A stretch of 64,000 nucleotides of DNA from assembly GCF_040958095.1 (NCBI RefSeq), contig NC_091219.1:27965350-28029349 (forward strand), given 5' to 3'. Under the pieces are notes generated by a model. The model did not search any database. It was not told the origin of the DNA and was given only the letters and a program-made list of their open reading frames with translations. Position numbers and translations under genes: made by a program. Source of the DNA: Procambarus clarkii (taxonomy: Eukaryota; Arthropoda; Malacostraca; Decapoda; Cambaridae). Below are positions 51,806 through 62,334 of the stretch, one piece after another. Within the stretch, counting starts at the first letter, position 1; each line of letters starts with the position of its first letter.

Positions 51806-52020
51806 CTGACATACGCCCATACAGTGAGCATGATGAGGAACACACCCATGCCCAAGTTACACATGTTGGCAAATGAGTACATGCCAAACAGGCCAAAGAT
51901 ACCCGACATGAGGTAAAAGAACATGAGCACCGAGAAGAGGGTAGCGGGTGTGCGGGCAGCCTTGAAGACATTTTTTGCTTCATTCTGCTGTGAATATTTC
52001 AAATAAATCTTATCTATCTC
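51806..52020 (-). CDS. atl: Atlastin exon with the transmembrane hairpin
   Basis: Minus strand: acceptor TTTTTTTACAG before 52020, donor GTGAGT at 51805-51800. The 215 bp give 71 codons plus two bases. The peptide opens EIDKIYLKYSQQNEAKNVFK (end of the three-helix middle domain) and then AARTPATLF, a strongly conserved atlastin motif. Two hydrophobic segments follow, roughly FSVLMFFYLMSGIFGLFGMY and MCNLGMGVFLIMLTVWAYV, which in atlastins form the hairpin that anchors the GTPase in the endoplasmic reticulum. This is the best-supported exon in the window. The protein tethers and fuses ER tubules; the catalytic GTPase half is not in the window. Confidence 0.96.
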
Positions 52021-52258
52021 CTGTAAAAAAAGAGAAAGGGACACAATCAGTAAATGTACATTAATTACTGTAATCACATACAAAGCCGGTGAATGTCACA
52101 TTTAGAGAGAGAGAGAGATTCACCTTCTGTACACAGTACTGTATCTTAAAAAGTGAATTAGAAACTATTGTAAATATAGTATTAAATGTGATTCTATTAA
52201 ACTAATAACTTTGTGAAGACCAACACCAATCTTTTAAAGCAAATCTAAAAACAAAATT

Positions 52259-52285
52259 ACTGTGTGTGTGTGTGTGTGTGTGTGT
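52259..52285. repeat. (GT)n microsatellite in an atlastin intron
   Basis: About 12 uninterrupted TG dinucleotides lie between the exons at 51806-52020 and 52377-52604. Confidence 0.9.
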
Positions 52286-52376
52286 ATGAATGCAATGCAT
52301 GTGTAAAAATGTGTTTTATGTAACAATAATTGTATTCCATCATGAAGAAGACGAGATAAATTGCAAGTGTTCAAAC

Positions 52377-52604
52377 CTCTTCTAGCATCTGCTGGTACTT
52401 TTCAAGAACACACTTATTTTTCCGGCCATATTTGTTTTTCTCTACATATGTCTGTATGGCTTTTTCTTTTGCTCTATTGTGTTCGGCTTCCATTTGTACA
52501 GTCTTGAGGAAGGGACGGTCGCCTCCTACCAGTGCCTCCATCGTCTCTGCATAATACTCTTTGCCAGCCTCCAGTGCAGCTTGACTGCTAGCTTGGGCTG
52601 CAAA
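52377..52604 (-). CDS. atl: Atlastin middle-domain exon
   Basis: Minus strand: acceptor TTGCTTTCCAG before 52604, donor GTTTGA (weak but GT) at 52376-52371. Exactly 76 codons, phase 0 at both ends. It encodes FAAQASSQAALEAGKEYYAE, then EALVGGDRPFLKT and a Lys/Glu-rich helical stretch ending LEKYQQMLEE. Atlastin middle domains have the same order: an AEAxxxAA helix, a YxxxMExxxGGxxP segment, then a long helix leading into the EIDK segment of the next exon. The spacing and conserved GGDRPF make the assignment firm. Confidence 0.93.
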
Positions 52605-53256
52605 CTGGAAAGCAATTAAAAAAGTTATTATGTGTACAGTTTATAAAGCAGGTATTTAATTACCTATCTCAATAGGTTATAAAAGTTATAATAAACTGAT
52701 TAAATACTGTATTTTCTGGCATATATGACAAGGATATTGCGTGGGAAAAACTATTTTAGCGTTTCAGCATAATTCTATCAACGGTGTTCAAGAACTGTGT
52801 AAGTACTGTACTGTATGAGCTCAGTTATCTGAAGCCCGCTGAACCAAATATTTGGGTTATCCGTGATTTGGGTCATTATGGTGCTGTTTGGTGAGGTCTG
52901 GAGTTCAGCATAGGCAAGGTATTGAAGTCATTACTCTGTGTATTTAGGGTGGGTTTTTGTTTCTTTTATGAGTATAGCTACCAGGATTTACATTACATTA
53001 CAGTATTAGTTAAGTGTGATCCTCTGTGATCCTAGTTCAGTATGATCCTCTGTCCTGTGTGAATGTGAACACCAGAATTATCTTCACTCTAATATGACCT
53101 AATTGAATTCCTCAGATTAGGCAAAATTGTAATCAAAATCCTTCTAGGCTTTTGAACTCCTGGATATCCTCCTCCAGTCAAACCCAAAACCAACTCAAAC
53201 ACATGCATGGTTTTTATCACTGATTACGAATCTTTAAAGCATGTGGAAGAGCTGAC

Positions 53257-53441
53257 CTTGACAAGAGTAGTAGGCTCTGGCAGGTCATTGTCCTTGAACA
53301 CCTCCATGAAGAGGGTGAAGAACTTGAGGAGGTCCCGCGCCTTGATGGGCTGGCCTCCGATCTCCTTCTTCACCAGATTCTCTGGGGACAACAGCCTCGG
53401 CACTAGCACTTTCAGGTGGTTCACAAACTCCTCTTCAATAT
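53257..53441 (-). CDS. atl: Atlastin exon, GTPase/middle-domain junction
   Basis: Minus strand: acceptor TTCTTTCTTTCAG before 53441, donor GTCAGC at 53256-53251. The 185 bp give two bases completing a split codon plus 61 codons, ending in phase 0. The peptide IEEEFVNHLKVLVPRLLSPE followed by NLVKKEIGGQPIKARDLLKF matches the conserved atlastin stretch leading from the GTPase domain into the helical bundle (LVPxLLxPENLVxKEIxG, RDLLxYF). The upstream partner exon must end with one base; if that is G the split codon is Asp, as usual in the family. That exon was not found in the window. Confidence 0.94.
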
Positions 53442-53639
53442 CTGAAAGAAAGAAAAAATGTAACACTCTTAACACTTGCTTTATAGGATTTTAAGAGCAT
53501 CATGTCCAGCACTCAATTAAATGGTCATTATGACTACAGTATATTTAACTGGGATATTATATTTACCTTGCTAGAGTACTGTATCAGTAACACAGTATTG
53601 GCTCTTAAACTAAAATGGGTGAAATAGATACATCAAGAC

Positions 53640-53995
53640 CTAAAAAGAAGAAAGCTAAGCCACTTAAGGACAGCCAATACCTCGAACTATCTAATGTCTG
53701 CAGATGACAAGGTAAAGCTGCTGGTCATCAACCAACGGCTGAAAAAAGACAAACTATCACCCACAGGATGATATAGAGCCATAGACACACTAGAACTAAC
53801 TCTCTTAGTGTCAGAATAGCTAACAGATGGAAAGCATTAGGCAGTGATGTGGTGGAGGTAGACTCCAGACACAGTTTCAAATGTAGATATGATAGAACCC
53901 AATAACCTCAGTAATCTGTACACCAGTTGGTTGATGGTTGAGAGGTGGGACCAAATAGCTGAAGCTCCACCTCCCTACAAGCACAACTAGACATG
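53640..53995 (+). mobile_element. Retroelement 3'-end fragment (family with GTTGAGAGG tail)
   Basis: The sequence encodes ANRWKALGSDVVEVDSRHSF then KCRYDRT, like the C-terminal end of a LINE ORF2. It then runs through CACCAGTTGGTTGATGGTTG, AGAGGTGGGACCAAATAGC and CCTACAAGCACAACTAG. Related tails occur at 55969-56046 and 59868-59992. It looks like the 3' end of a decapod LINE, or of a SINE sharing that tail. Frames are broken further upstream. Confidence 0.65.
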
Positions 53996-53999
53996 TACA

Positions 54000-54430
54000 A
54001 TTATTTGAGTACTCATGATATCCCATCTTCCAAGTAAGACACTGTCATATGACAGCATCGTCAGCACCACCAACCAAGAGCAGCACCAGCACCAAGAGCA
54101 GCAGCACCACCACCAGCAGCAGGAGGAGGAGACGGCAAGCGTCACGTCACGCTCTATGCTTCACTACCCTCACCATTTTCACACCACCACTCCTCCATTA
54201 CCACTCCTCCGACACCACTAGTGTCAACACACATTTGCTACAGCGTCCCCGTGAAGGAACTGGTGTACAAGATGGGGGGACACCAGCTAGGATAACAAGG
54301 TATAAAATGAACTTTGTCCGGGAGCACCACTACCCTCCCATTACCACTTATCTCCACTACTACGCTTCCACCACTACAACAAAAATACCCACGTAAACAA
54401 AATCTTTAACCTAGTCCAAAATAGTCCAAA
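54000..54430. other. CAC/CAG-rich low-complexity segment
   Basis: 54060-54135 is rich in CAGCACCAGC-type triplets and 54180-54375 in CCACTCCTCC/CCACCACTACA-type triplets. The His/Gln-rich open frame here (54015-54221) is compositional. No domain, no splice evidence. Confidence 0.5.
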
Positions 54431-54432
54431 AT

Positions 54433-55480
54433 CTATGTTAAGTTGGATTAGGGCATGGCTATACCAAAGGAAACAGAGTTAGTATAAATGGGGTTAAGTC
54501 AGAGTGGGAAAATGTTTTAAGTGGAGTACCTCAAGACTCTGTCTTGGGACCTTTATAATATATATAAATGATTTAGATTCAAGTTTGAGTAGCAACATTT
54601 GCAAATTTGCCGATGATACAAAAATCGGTAGGGAAATTAAACCGGAAGAAGACACACTATCACTTCAAGTTGATCTAAATAGGGTTTTGAAATGGTCAAA
54701 AGATTGGCAGATGCAGTTTAATGCTGATAAAGGTAAAGTTCTGAGGCTGGGTAATGATGATAGAGTTACAAGATACGAGCTAGATGGTGTTGAGATTGCG
54801 AAGTCGGATTGCGAAAGGGATCTGGGAGTTATGATTAGTAAGAATTTAAAACCAAAGGATCAATGCATAAATGTTCGTAATAAGGCAAATAGGACACTGG
54901 GATTTATTAATCGAAGCATTAGTAACAAGACACCTGGTGTAGTTCTTCAGCTATATCTTGCTCTGGTTAGGCCCCATTTAGATTATGCAGTTCAGTTTTG
55001 GTCGCCGTACTATAGAATGGATATAAATTCATTTGAACGTGTCCAGCGTAGGATGACAAAGTTATTTCCCCAAATTAGAAATCTTTCATATGAAGAAAGA
55101 TTAACAAAGCTTAAATTGCATTCACTAGAAAGGCGAAGAGTTAGGGGTGACATGACAGAGGTTTACAAATAGATGAATGGACATAACAAAGGGAATATTA
55201 ATAGGGTATTAAAGGTATCAACACAAGACAGAACACGAAACAATTGGTGTAAATTGGATAAGTTTAGATTTAGGAAAGACTTGGGTAAATACTGGTTTGG
55301 TAACAGGGTTGTTGATTTGTGGAACCAATTACCGTGTAACGTGGTGGTGTCCCTCGATTGTTTCAAGCGTGGGTTTGGACAAGTATATGAGTGGGAATGG
55401 GTGGTTATAAATAGGAGCTGCCTCGTATGGGCCAATAGGCCTTCTGCAGTTACCTCTGTTCTTATGTTCTTATCATTACT
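54433..55480 (+). pseudogene. CR1-like LINE, truncated copy with stop codons
   Basis: The sequence aligns with the intact LINE from about 58420 to 59480. It is 5'-truncated at CTATGTTAAG, has a 2-bp loss in the CAGAGTTAG region and lacks several bases around CCTTTATAATAT, so the reading frame breaks before YINDLD. FADDTKIG is retained. A Trp codon is changed to TAG at 55170-55172, and further indels lie near 55340-55375. It ends with the family tail GGCCTTCTGCAGTTACC then GTTCTTATGTTCTTAT. An older, inactive copy. Confidence 0.92.
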
Positions 55481-55689
55481 TTAATTCCCATCTTTACAAC
55501 ATCCCTTCGCCTCTACCACGTCCCTTGACTTCACTACAAAAACAAAAATCTGGGTAGAAAGTTTTACCGTCCTATAAACTGTGTTAATAAAAATGGTCAC
55601 AAACTTTCTACAATAATTTTGTACGCGCGATCCAACTGGCCTGGCTCTCACAGAGCTTAATATGAATTAGTATTTGATGCTTGCTTTAT

Positions 55690-55968
55690 TATGTACCCCA
55701 TACCCATCCCGTGGGCGGTGGTGTAAAGGGTTACAGAGGCACATACAGTAATGGGTTCAGGAACTGAATCCCATAGTTCGTTTAGCTAAGTAAGTGACAA
55801 TCTTTTGAAGCTTGTTACACAACTGTTAATGTTATATATGCATGCACATATATACAATCATTTACACATATATACATATCGATAATCTTTTTGTATCACA
55901 AGTGATTCAACAAGAGGCTCACAAGTCACTATACAAGGCACTTTACATCTATGGTGAGTCACACAGTT
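55690..55968. repeat. Dispersed decapod-type repeat fragment
   Basis: The run TACCCATCCCGTGGGCGG, AAAGGGTTACAGAGGCACAT, ATGGGTTCAGGAACTGAA and GTAAGTGACAATCTTTTG is recognised from memory as a very common interspersed repeat in decapods. No ORF. Copy number in this window is one, so the call rests on recollection. Confidence 0.55.
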
Positions 55969-56053
55969 GTCACCAGTTGATTGACAGTTGAGAGGCAGGA
56001 CCAAAGAGCCAAAGCTCAACCCCCGCAAGCACAATTAGGTGAGTCACACAGTT
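55969..56053 (+). mobile_element. SINE/LINE tail between 16-bp direct repeats
   Basis: GTTGAGAGGCAGGACCAAAG and AGCTCAACCCCCGCAAGC form the same tail as at 59932. Immediately outside, GGTGAGTCACACAGTT occurs at both 55953-55968 and 56038-56053, a possible target-site duplication. Caution: the usual element end is itself AGGTGAGT, so part of the right repeat may belong to the element. Confidence 0.6.
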
Positions 56054-56066
56054 ACTAGCCTTGCTG

Positions 56067-56148
56067 CACACCCACCCAACTGGGCGGCAGCTTTACAGTC
56101 ATGTGCTCCACACCCACCCAACTGGGCGGCAGCTTTACAGTCATGTGC
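56067..56148. repeat. 42-bp tandem duplication
   Basis: CACACCCACCCAACTGGGCG continuing to CAGTCATGTGC occurs twice at a 42-bp offset with no mismatch over 40 bp. Confidence 0.95.
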
Positions 56149-56227
56149 ATGCATTACCTACAGTAAGCAAATTTTGAATACTTCGCTAAGATTCCCGGCA
56201 GTACATCATTATGAATGAAGTACTTAC

Positions 56228-56321
56228 ACAATTCTTGAACTCCATTGATTGTGTTATCTCCAAATTCGACAATTTTTACACATTCCATTACATAATGACG
56301 CAAAGTATGCGAATAGTTCTG
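56228..56321 (-). CDS. Candidate upstream exon joined to atlastin (uncertain)
   Basis: On the minus strand a CAG acceptor (56324-56322) precedes 31 open codons plus one base, ended by a consensus GTAAGT donor at 56227-56222. The peptide starts QNYSHTLRHYVMECVKIVEF and ends NTINGVQEL. Its final T plus the first AT of the atlastin exon at 53441 gives Tyr and keeps the atlastin frame. The peptide does not match the GTPase region known just upstream in atlastins, so it may be an alternative N-terminal exon, an exon of another gene, or chance. The Met within it (56282-56280) could start a short isoform. Confidence 0.3.
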
Positions 56322-56411
56322 CTGACAGTTTACATTTAGTCAAGTCTACATCATCAGATGTTACAAACTCCCAGAGGTACTTGTAGTTGAGCCTAAGCCT
56401 AGCAGTGGTAA

Positions 56412-56505
56412 CATCTAGAGTGCACTTTTAGGAGAGTGCAAGAATGTCTAGAGTGCGTCAACTCCCTCTTTAGGAGAGTGCAAGAGTGTCTGGAGTGCGT
56501 CAACA
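56412..56505. repeat. Imperfect ~50-bp tandem repeat
   Basis: TCTAGAGTGC and TTTAGGAGAGTGCAAGA recur twice, followed by a partial third TCTGGAGTGCGTCAAC. Local duplication, no gene. Confidence 0.75.
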
Positions 56506-56578
56506 TTGTGCAATACCAATAAGACAGGTTGCCGGGGGTGTCTGGCAAGGTGGTTAGAGGGGAGGAGGGGAGGAGGGG

Positions 56579-56600
56579 AAGAGGGGGTGAAGGGAAAGAG
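56579..56600 (+). repeat. Left target-site duplication of a LINE insertion
   Basis: The 22 bases starting AAGAGGGGGTGAAGGG recur exactly at 57298-57319, on either side of a 5'-truncated LINE. This is the signature of target-primed reverse transcription. Confidence 0.93.
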
Positions 56601-57297
56601 TTGTGATTGCGAAGTCGGATTGCGAAAGGGATCTGGGAGTTATGATTAGTAAGAATTTAAAACAAAAGGATCAATGCATAAATGTTCGTAATAAGGCAAA
56701 TCGGACACTTGGATTTATTAATCGCAGCGTTAGTAACAAGACACCTGGTGTGGTTCTCAAGCTATATCTTGCTCTAGTTAGGCCCCATTTAGATTATGCA
56801 GTTCAGTTTTGGTCGCCATATTATAGAATGGATATAAATTCACTTGAACGTGTCCAGCGTAGGATGACTAAGTTAATTCCCCAAATTAGAAATCTTTCAT
56901 ATGAAGAAAGATTAACAAAGCTTAAGTTGCATTCACTGGAAAGGCGAAGAGTTAGGGGTGACATGATAGAGGTTTACAAGTGGATGAATGGACATAACCG
57001 GGGGGATATTAACAGGGTATTAAAAGTATCAACACAGGACAGAACACGAAACAATGGGTATAAATTGGATAAGTTTAGATTTAGGAAAGACTTGGGTAAA
57101 TACTGGTTCAGTAACAGGGTTGTTGATTTGTGGAACCAATTGCCGCGTAACATTGTGGAGGTGGGGTCCCTCGATTGTTTCAAGCACGGGTTGGACAAGT
57201 ATATGAGTCGGATTGGGTGGTTATAGAATAGGAGCTGCCTCGTATGGGCCAATAGGCCTTCTGCAGTTACCTTTTTTCTTATGTTCTTATGTTCTTA
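56601..57297 (+). mobile_element. 5'-truncated CR1-like LINE with perfect target duplication
   Basis: This 697-bp insert starts inside the LINE ORF2 at the point matching 58787 and keeps an open frame from about 56603 to 57226 (VIAKSDCERDLGVMISKNLK to the family C-terminus). It ends with the 3' tail CTGCAGTTACC and GTTCTTAT repeats. It is nearly identical to the corresponding part of the intact copy at 57502-59484, with only scattered differences (for example GGGTAT against GGATAT). The 22-bp duplications on both sides are identical, so the insertion is young. It lacks the endonuclease and RT active site, so it cannot move by itself. Confidence 0.95.
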
Positions 57298-57476
57298 AAG
57301 AGGGGGTGAAGGGAAAGAGGGGGGGAAGGGAGAGGGGGGGGAGGGGAAGAGGGGGAGGGGAAGAGGGGGAGGGGAAGAGGGGGAGGGGAAGAGGGGGAGG
57401 GGAAGAGGGGGAGGGGAAGAGGGGGAGGGGAAGAGGGGAAGGGAAGAGGGGAAGGGAAGAGGGTGGGAAAGAGGGG
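57298..57476. repeat. GGGGA/AGAGGGGG simple repeat
   Basis: It starts with the right target duplication (57298-57319) and continues as tandem GAGGGGAAGAGGG units of 12-14 bp. It continues the GA-rich tract interrupted at 56540-56600, so the LINE landed inside it. Long open frames on both strands are compositional. Confidence 0.92.
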
Positions 57477-57507
57477 TGTTGACGGGGCTACCAAGTATTG
57501 TGGATAG

Positions 57508-59412
57508 TGGATAACAAAGAATTTGAAGAACCTTATAGGTAAAAAGAGAGCTTGGTACAAAAGGATTAAAAATGGGGAGGTCACTTTAGAACAGGAATTC
57601 GTACAACTGGTTAGATATGTTAAAAAAGAGATAAGGAAAGCAAAAAGAAACTATGAAGTTCGCATAGCAGGGCAAGCAAAGACAAATCCTAAAGGGTTTT
57701 TTCAGTTATATCGTACTAAGACTAGGGAAAGGATAGGTCCATTAAAAACTGAGACAGGTCAAATAACAGATAGTGATGAAGAGATGAGTAGTATTTTTAA
57801 TAAATATTTTGTATCTGTATTTACTAAAGAGGAACTTAACAATATGCCTTCAGCCGAACAAGTCTATGTGGGTGGGGACGAGGACAGGTTGACGAGTTTA
57901 GCAGTTACCAGGGAGGATGTTCTTAAACAAATAGTAAAACTCAAACCAAACAAATCCCCAGGGCCGGATGAAGTGTTTGCTAGGGTGCTTAAAGAATGCA
58001 AAGAGGAGCTTTGTGACCCACTGTCAACCATATTTAATAAATCAATAGAGTCAGGCAGAGTGCCAGAGTTTTGGAAAGTTGCTAATGTGATACCAGTTTT
58101 TAAGAAAGGAGATAGATCACTTGCGTCTAACTATCGACCAATTAGCCTAACGTCTATTGTGGGAAAGTTACTCGAATCTATAATAGCAAATAAAATTCGT
58201 CTTCATCTTGAAAAACATAAATTAATAATTGAATCGCAACATGGTTTTATAAATGGCCGTTCATGTTTAACAAATTTGTTATCTTTTTATTCTAGCATTG
58301 TTGAGGCAGTTGATAGTGGTAAGGATTGCGATGTTGTATACCTTGACTTTAGCAAAGCTTTTGATACAGTGCCACATGAAAGACTGATTAAAAAAATAGA
58401 GTCTCATGGTATTGGGGGTGCTATATTAAGCTGGATTAGGGCATGGCTATACCAAAGGAAACAGAGAGTTAGTATAAATGGAATCAAGTCAGAGTGGGAA
58501 AATGTTGTAAGTGGAGTGCCTCAAGGCTCTGTCCTGGGACCTCTGTTGTTTATAATATATATAAATGATTTAGATTCAGGTTTGAGTAGCAACATTTGCA
58601 AATTTGCCGATGATACGAAAATCGGTAGGGAAATTAATTCGGAGGAGGACTCACTATCACTTCAAGTTGATCTAGATAGGGTTTTGAAATGGTCAAAGGA
58701 TTGGCAGATGCAGTTTAATGCTGATAAATGTAAAGTTCTGAGGTTAGGTAATGATGATAGAGTTACAAGATACGAGCTAGATGGTGTTGTGATTGCGAAG
58801 TCGGATTGCGAAAGGGATCTGGGAGTTATGATTAGTAAGAATTTAAAACAAAAGGATCAATGCATAAATGTTCGTAATAAGGCAAATCGGACACTTGGAT
58901 TTATTAATCGCAGCGTTAGTAACAAGACACCTGGTGTGGTTCTCAAGCTATATCTTGCTCTAGTTAGGCCCCATTTAGATTATGCAGTTCAGTTTTGGTC
59001 GCCATATTATAGAATGGATATAAATTCACTTGAACGTGTCCAGCGTAGGATGACTAAGTTAATTCCCCAAATTAGAAATCTTTCATATGAAGAAAGATTA
59101 ACAAAGCTTAAGTTGCATTCACTGGAAAGGCGAAGAGTTAGGGGTGACATGATAGAGGTTTACAAGTGGATGAATGGACATAACCGGGGGGATATTAATA
59201 GGGTATTAAAAGTATCAACACAGGACAGAACACGAAACAATGGATATAAATTGGATAAGTTTAGATTTAGGAAAGACTTGGGTAAATACTGGTTCAGTAA
59301 CAGGGTTGTTGATTTGTGGAACCAATTGCCGCGTAACATTGTGGAGGTGGGGTCCCTCGATTGTTTCAAGCACGGGTTGGACAAGTATATGAGTGGGATT
59401 GGGTGGTTATAG
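57508..59412 (+). CDS. CR1-like LINE ORF2 fragment: intact reverse transcriptase
   Basis: An uninterrupted frame of more than 630 codons runs from the TAG at 57505 to the stop before 59413; no ATG start is evident, since the 5' part is missing. Counting from the TTG at 57523, motifs in order are KSPGPDE (144-150), NYRPISLTS (203-211), SQHGF (238-242), YLDFSKAFD with the first catalytic Asp (273-281), SGVPQGSVLGP (330-340) and FADDTK with the catalytic pair (361-366). The conserved C-terminal stretch VRPHLDYAVQFWSPY follows. This is a non-LTR retrotransposon polymerase that copies its RNA at a nicked target. The apurinic-type endonuclease domain upstream is missing, so the copy is 5'-truncated. 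All catalytic residues visible are intact, pointing to a recent insertion. Confidence 0.95.
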   Translation, partial: WITKNLKNLIGKKRAWYKRIKNGEVTLEQEFVQLVRYVKKEIRKAKRNYEVRIAGQAKTNPKGFFQLYRTKTRERIGPLKTETGQITDSDEEMSSIFNKYFVSVFTKEELNNMPSAEQVYVGGDEDRLTSLAVTREDVLKQIVKLKPNKSPGPDEVFARVLKECKEELCDPLSTIFNKSIESGRVPEFWKVANVIPVFKKGDRSLASNYRPISLTSIVGKLLESIIANKIRLHLEKHKLIIESQHGFINGRSCLTNLLSFYSSIVEAVDSGKDCDVVYLDFSKAFDTVPHERLIKKIESHGIGGAILSWIRAWLYQRKQRVSINGIKSEWENVVSGVPQGSVLGPLLFIIYINDLDSGLSSNICKFADDTKIGREINSEEDSLSLQVDLDRVLKWSKDWQMQFNADKCKVLRLGNDDRVTRYELDGVVIAKSDCERDLGVMISKNLKQKDQCINVRNKANRTLGFINRSVSNKTPGVVLKLYLALVRPHLDYAVQFWSPYYRMDINSLERVQRRMTKLIPQIRNLSYEERLTKLKLHSLERRRVRGDMIEVYKWMNGHNRGDINRVLKVSTQDRTRNNGYKLDKFRFRKDLGKYWFSNRVVDLWNQLPRNIVEVGSLDCFKHGLDKYMSGIGWL

Positions 59413-59490
59413 AATAGGAGCTGCCTCGTATGGGCCAATAGGCCTTCTGCAGTTACCTTTGTTCTTATGTTCTTCTTATGTTCTTATTGT
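59413..59490 (+). mobile_element. 3' end and GTTCTTAT tail of the intact LINE
   Basis: GAGCTGCCTCGTATGGGCC, AATAGGCCTTCTGCAGTTAC and then GTTCTTAT repeats. The same tail ends the copies at 55480 and 57297, so tail-sequence recognition rather than poly(A) is typical of the family. TATTGT occurs at 57496-57501 and again at 59485-59490 and could be a short target duplication; this is weak. Confidence 0.9.
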
Positions 59491-59796
59491 TTGCTGTTTT
59501 AGATTTAACTACTTAACTAACTCAGAACGAAGTGTCCATGTAGCACTGGCTATGGTGAGCCCGTAAGCTACCAAGTGGGGAACGTGCCCTTTTGAAGAGG
59601 TGGGTAGGAAGAGTGAGGAGGGGAGGCGAGGGGAAACAAGGTGGAGGAGGCTGACACATCGGGTAGGGAGCACTCTACCCCCGCTCCGCTCCGCCCCCCC
59701 CCCCCTCACACACTGTGGACCTGACCCCACCTCCACTCTCACCTCCACTTGTCACACCCACTGCTCTCGACTTGAACTGTTTTGCCTCTCTCACAC

Positions 59797-59814
59797 CCCC
59801 ACACACACACACCC

Positions 59815-59863
<49 letters not shown>
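59797..59863. repeat. (CA)n microsatellite
   Basis: Mostly uninterrupted CA dinucleotides, about 30 units, immediately before the retroelement tail at 59868. Confidence 0.95.
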
Positions 59864-59865
<2 letters not shown>

Positions 59866-59867
59866 CA

Positions 59868-59992
59868 GTTTTAAATGTAGATATGATTAGCCCATTAGGC
59901 TCAGGAACCTAATACACCAGTTGATTGATCTGTTGAGAGGCGGGACCAAAGAGCCAAAGCTCAACCCCCGCAAGCACAAATAGGTGAGTACA
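59868..59992 (+). mobile_element. Retroelement 3' tail (copy 3)
   Basis: Starts TTTTAAATGTAGATATGAT (ending of a LINE ORF: KCRYD then stop) and continues ACACCAGTTGATTGATC, GTTGAGAGGCGGGACC and AACCCCCGCAAGCACAAATA. It is the best-preserved of three tails (53865, 55969, 59868). It sits between two CA-rich stretches, so it may have inserted into the microsatellite. Confidence 0.75.
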
Positions 59993-60002
59993 CACGCACA
60001 CA

Positions 60003-60195
60003 CGAGAGAGAGAGAGGGGGGGGAGGGGGGGGAGGGGGGAGGAGGGGATGGGGGAGTTGGGGAGGGGGGAGGGGGGGAGTGAGGGAAGAATGTAGAAAAT
60101 GAGACAGGGAGAAAGGGAAAATGGAGAAAGCGAAAGAGGGGGCATGGGGGGGGGGGGGAATAGAGGCGTGAGAGAGAAAGGAAGAGGGAGTAGAA
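60003..60195. repeat. GA/GGGGA-rich low-complexity tract
   Basis: Purine-rich plus strand with GAGAGAGAG, GGGGGGAGG runs and a run of 12 G near 60150. The long proline/serine-rich minus-strand open frames are compositional artefacts. Confidence 0.9.

Positions 60196-61169
<974 letters not shown>

Positions 61170-61217
<48 letters not shown>
61170..61217. repeat. (TA)n microsatellite, right of the palindromic element
   Basis: About 24 TA dinucleotides begin directly at the right tip of the MITE. Confidence 0.95.
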
Positions 61218-61220
<3 letters not shown>

Positions 61221-61334
61221 TGCTCAAGGTTGGGGATGGGGGGAGGAGAGAGGGAGCAGAAAAGAGGGAAGGGTAGGCAAGAGGGAATATGAGGGATAGG
61301 GGACGGGGGGAGGATAGTCTCTCCCAGGCACCGC

Positions 61335-61415
61335 CAAGTACTTCAGTTATGGGCTATGCATGCCCGTGCCAGCTCTTGGGTGCCTTAATCTTTATCAATC
61401 ATCAATCACTCGAGT
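61335..61415 (+). repeat. Dispersed retroelement tail with ATCA run
   Basis: TATGGGCTATGCATGCCCGT, GCCAGCTCTTGGGTGCC and TTAATCTTTATCAATCATCA form a 3' tail I recall as common in decapods, ending in a short ATCA/ATCAA repeat. No ORF. Confidence 0.6.
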
Positions 61416-62334
61416 CCTGCACCCAGTAGTGGCCAGCTTGCTAAGAGACTAACACGTTATGAGAGAATAAGTGTTTACCGGTGTTAAGTATCTCCACCCC
61501 CCAGCGACCACAATGTTCCGTAATATGTTGACTGTTAGTGGTATGTGTGTATGTGTATGCGACACAGTCTACGTCACTAGCCCCCAGGCATCACTGGACC
61601 CTCGCTGCTTGGCCCGTGTCAGGGCTGACCAACCAGGCACCACTGAATCTCCTATCCTATCTCTACAGCCCCAAATATACCGTTCTCCATGAGGCGAAGC
61701 TCCCCCGGAGAATACTCAACTTGCAGATGAGGAAAAATGAGTATACAGGTTGCAACACGTGGTCAACATTTGCATGGTGTGAGGCAACCTTCCTTTCCTC
61801 CTGCTAGTGTCACACTCAACTGATCCCGAGTTCAAGGCACAAGCTTACATTCCTTTCCCCCTCCCCTCCTTCCTCCGGCCACATCAAGGCACTATTCATC
61901 GCAGGATGGCCTGCTGCCGCTGCCTTCAGTACTGGTGTTCATACTACTGGTATTATTAGTACTCTCTAGGCTGGAACACTGTTCCGCACACTTCTCTGTT
62001 TAGGGCGGGAAAATTGGTTGAGATAGAGAACACAGAGAACATTTCCTGTTCGACTCAATTAAATACAAATCATTGGAAAGCACACAGTTTCTTAAAATAT
62101 ATTCTATAGCATGCTCAGGGGAGGATATACATTATAATTTACCTCTGGAAAGATCAAAGTGACTTTTTCCAAATGTGCACAATGAAATAACTTTGTACTA
62201 GGCAAGAAGGCACATTGTCTGTGTACCTGCCTAGTCATATAAGTATGTGTGTGTAACGTGTTACATGTACAAAGGAAGACATGTATGTTCATCACTCAGA
62301 ATGTTCAGTTATATGTTGATTGTGTGATGTGTTT

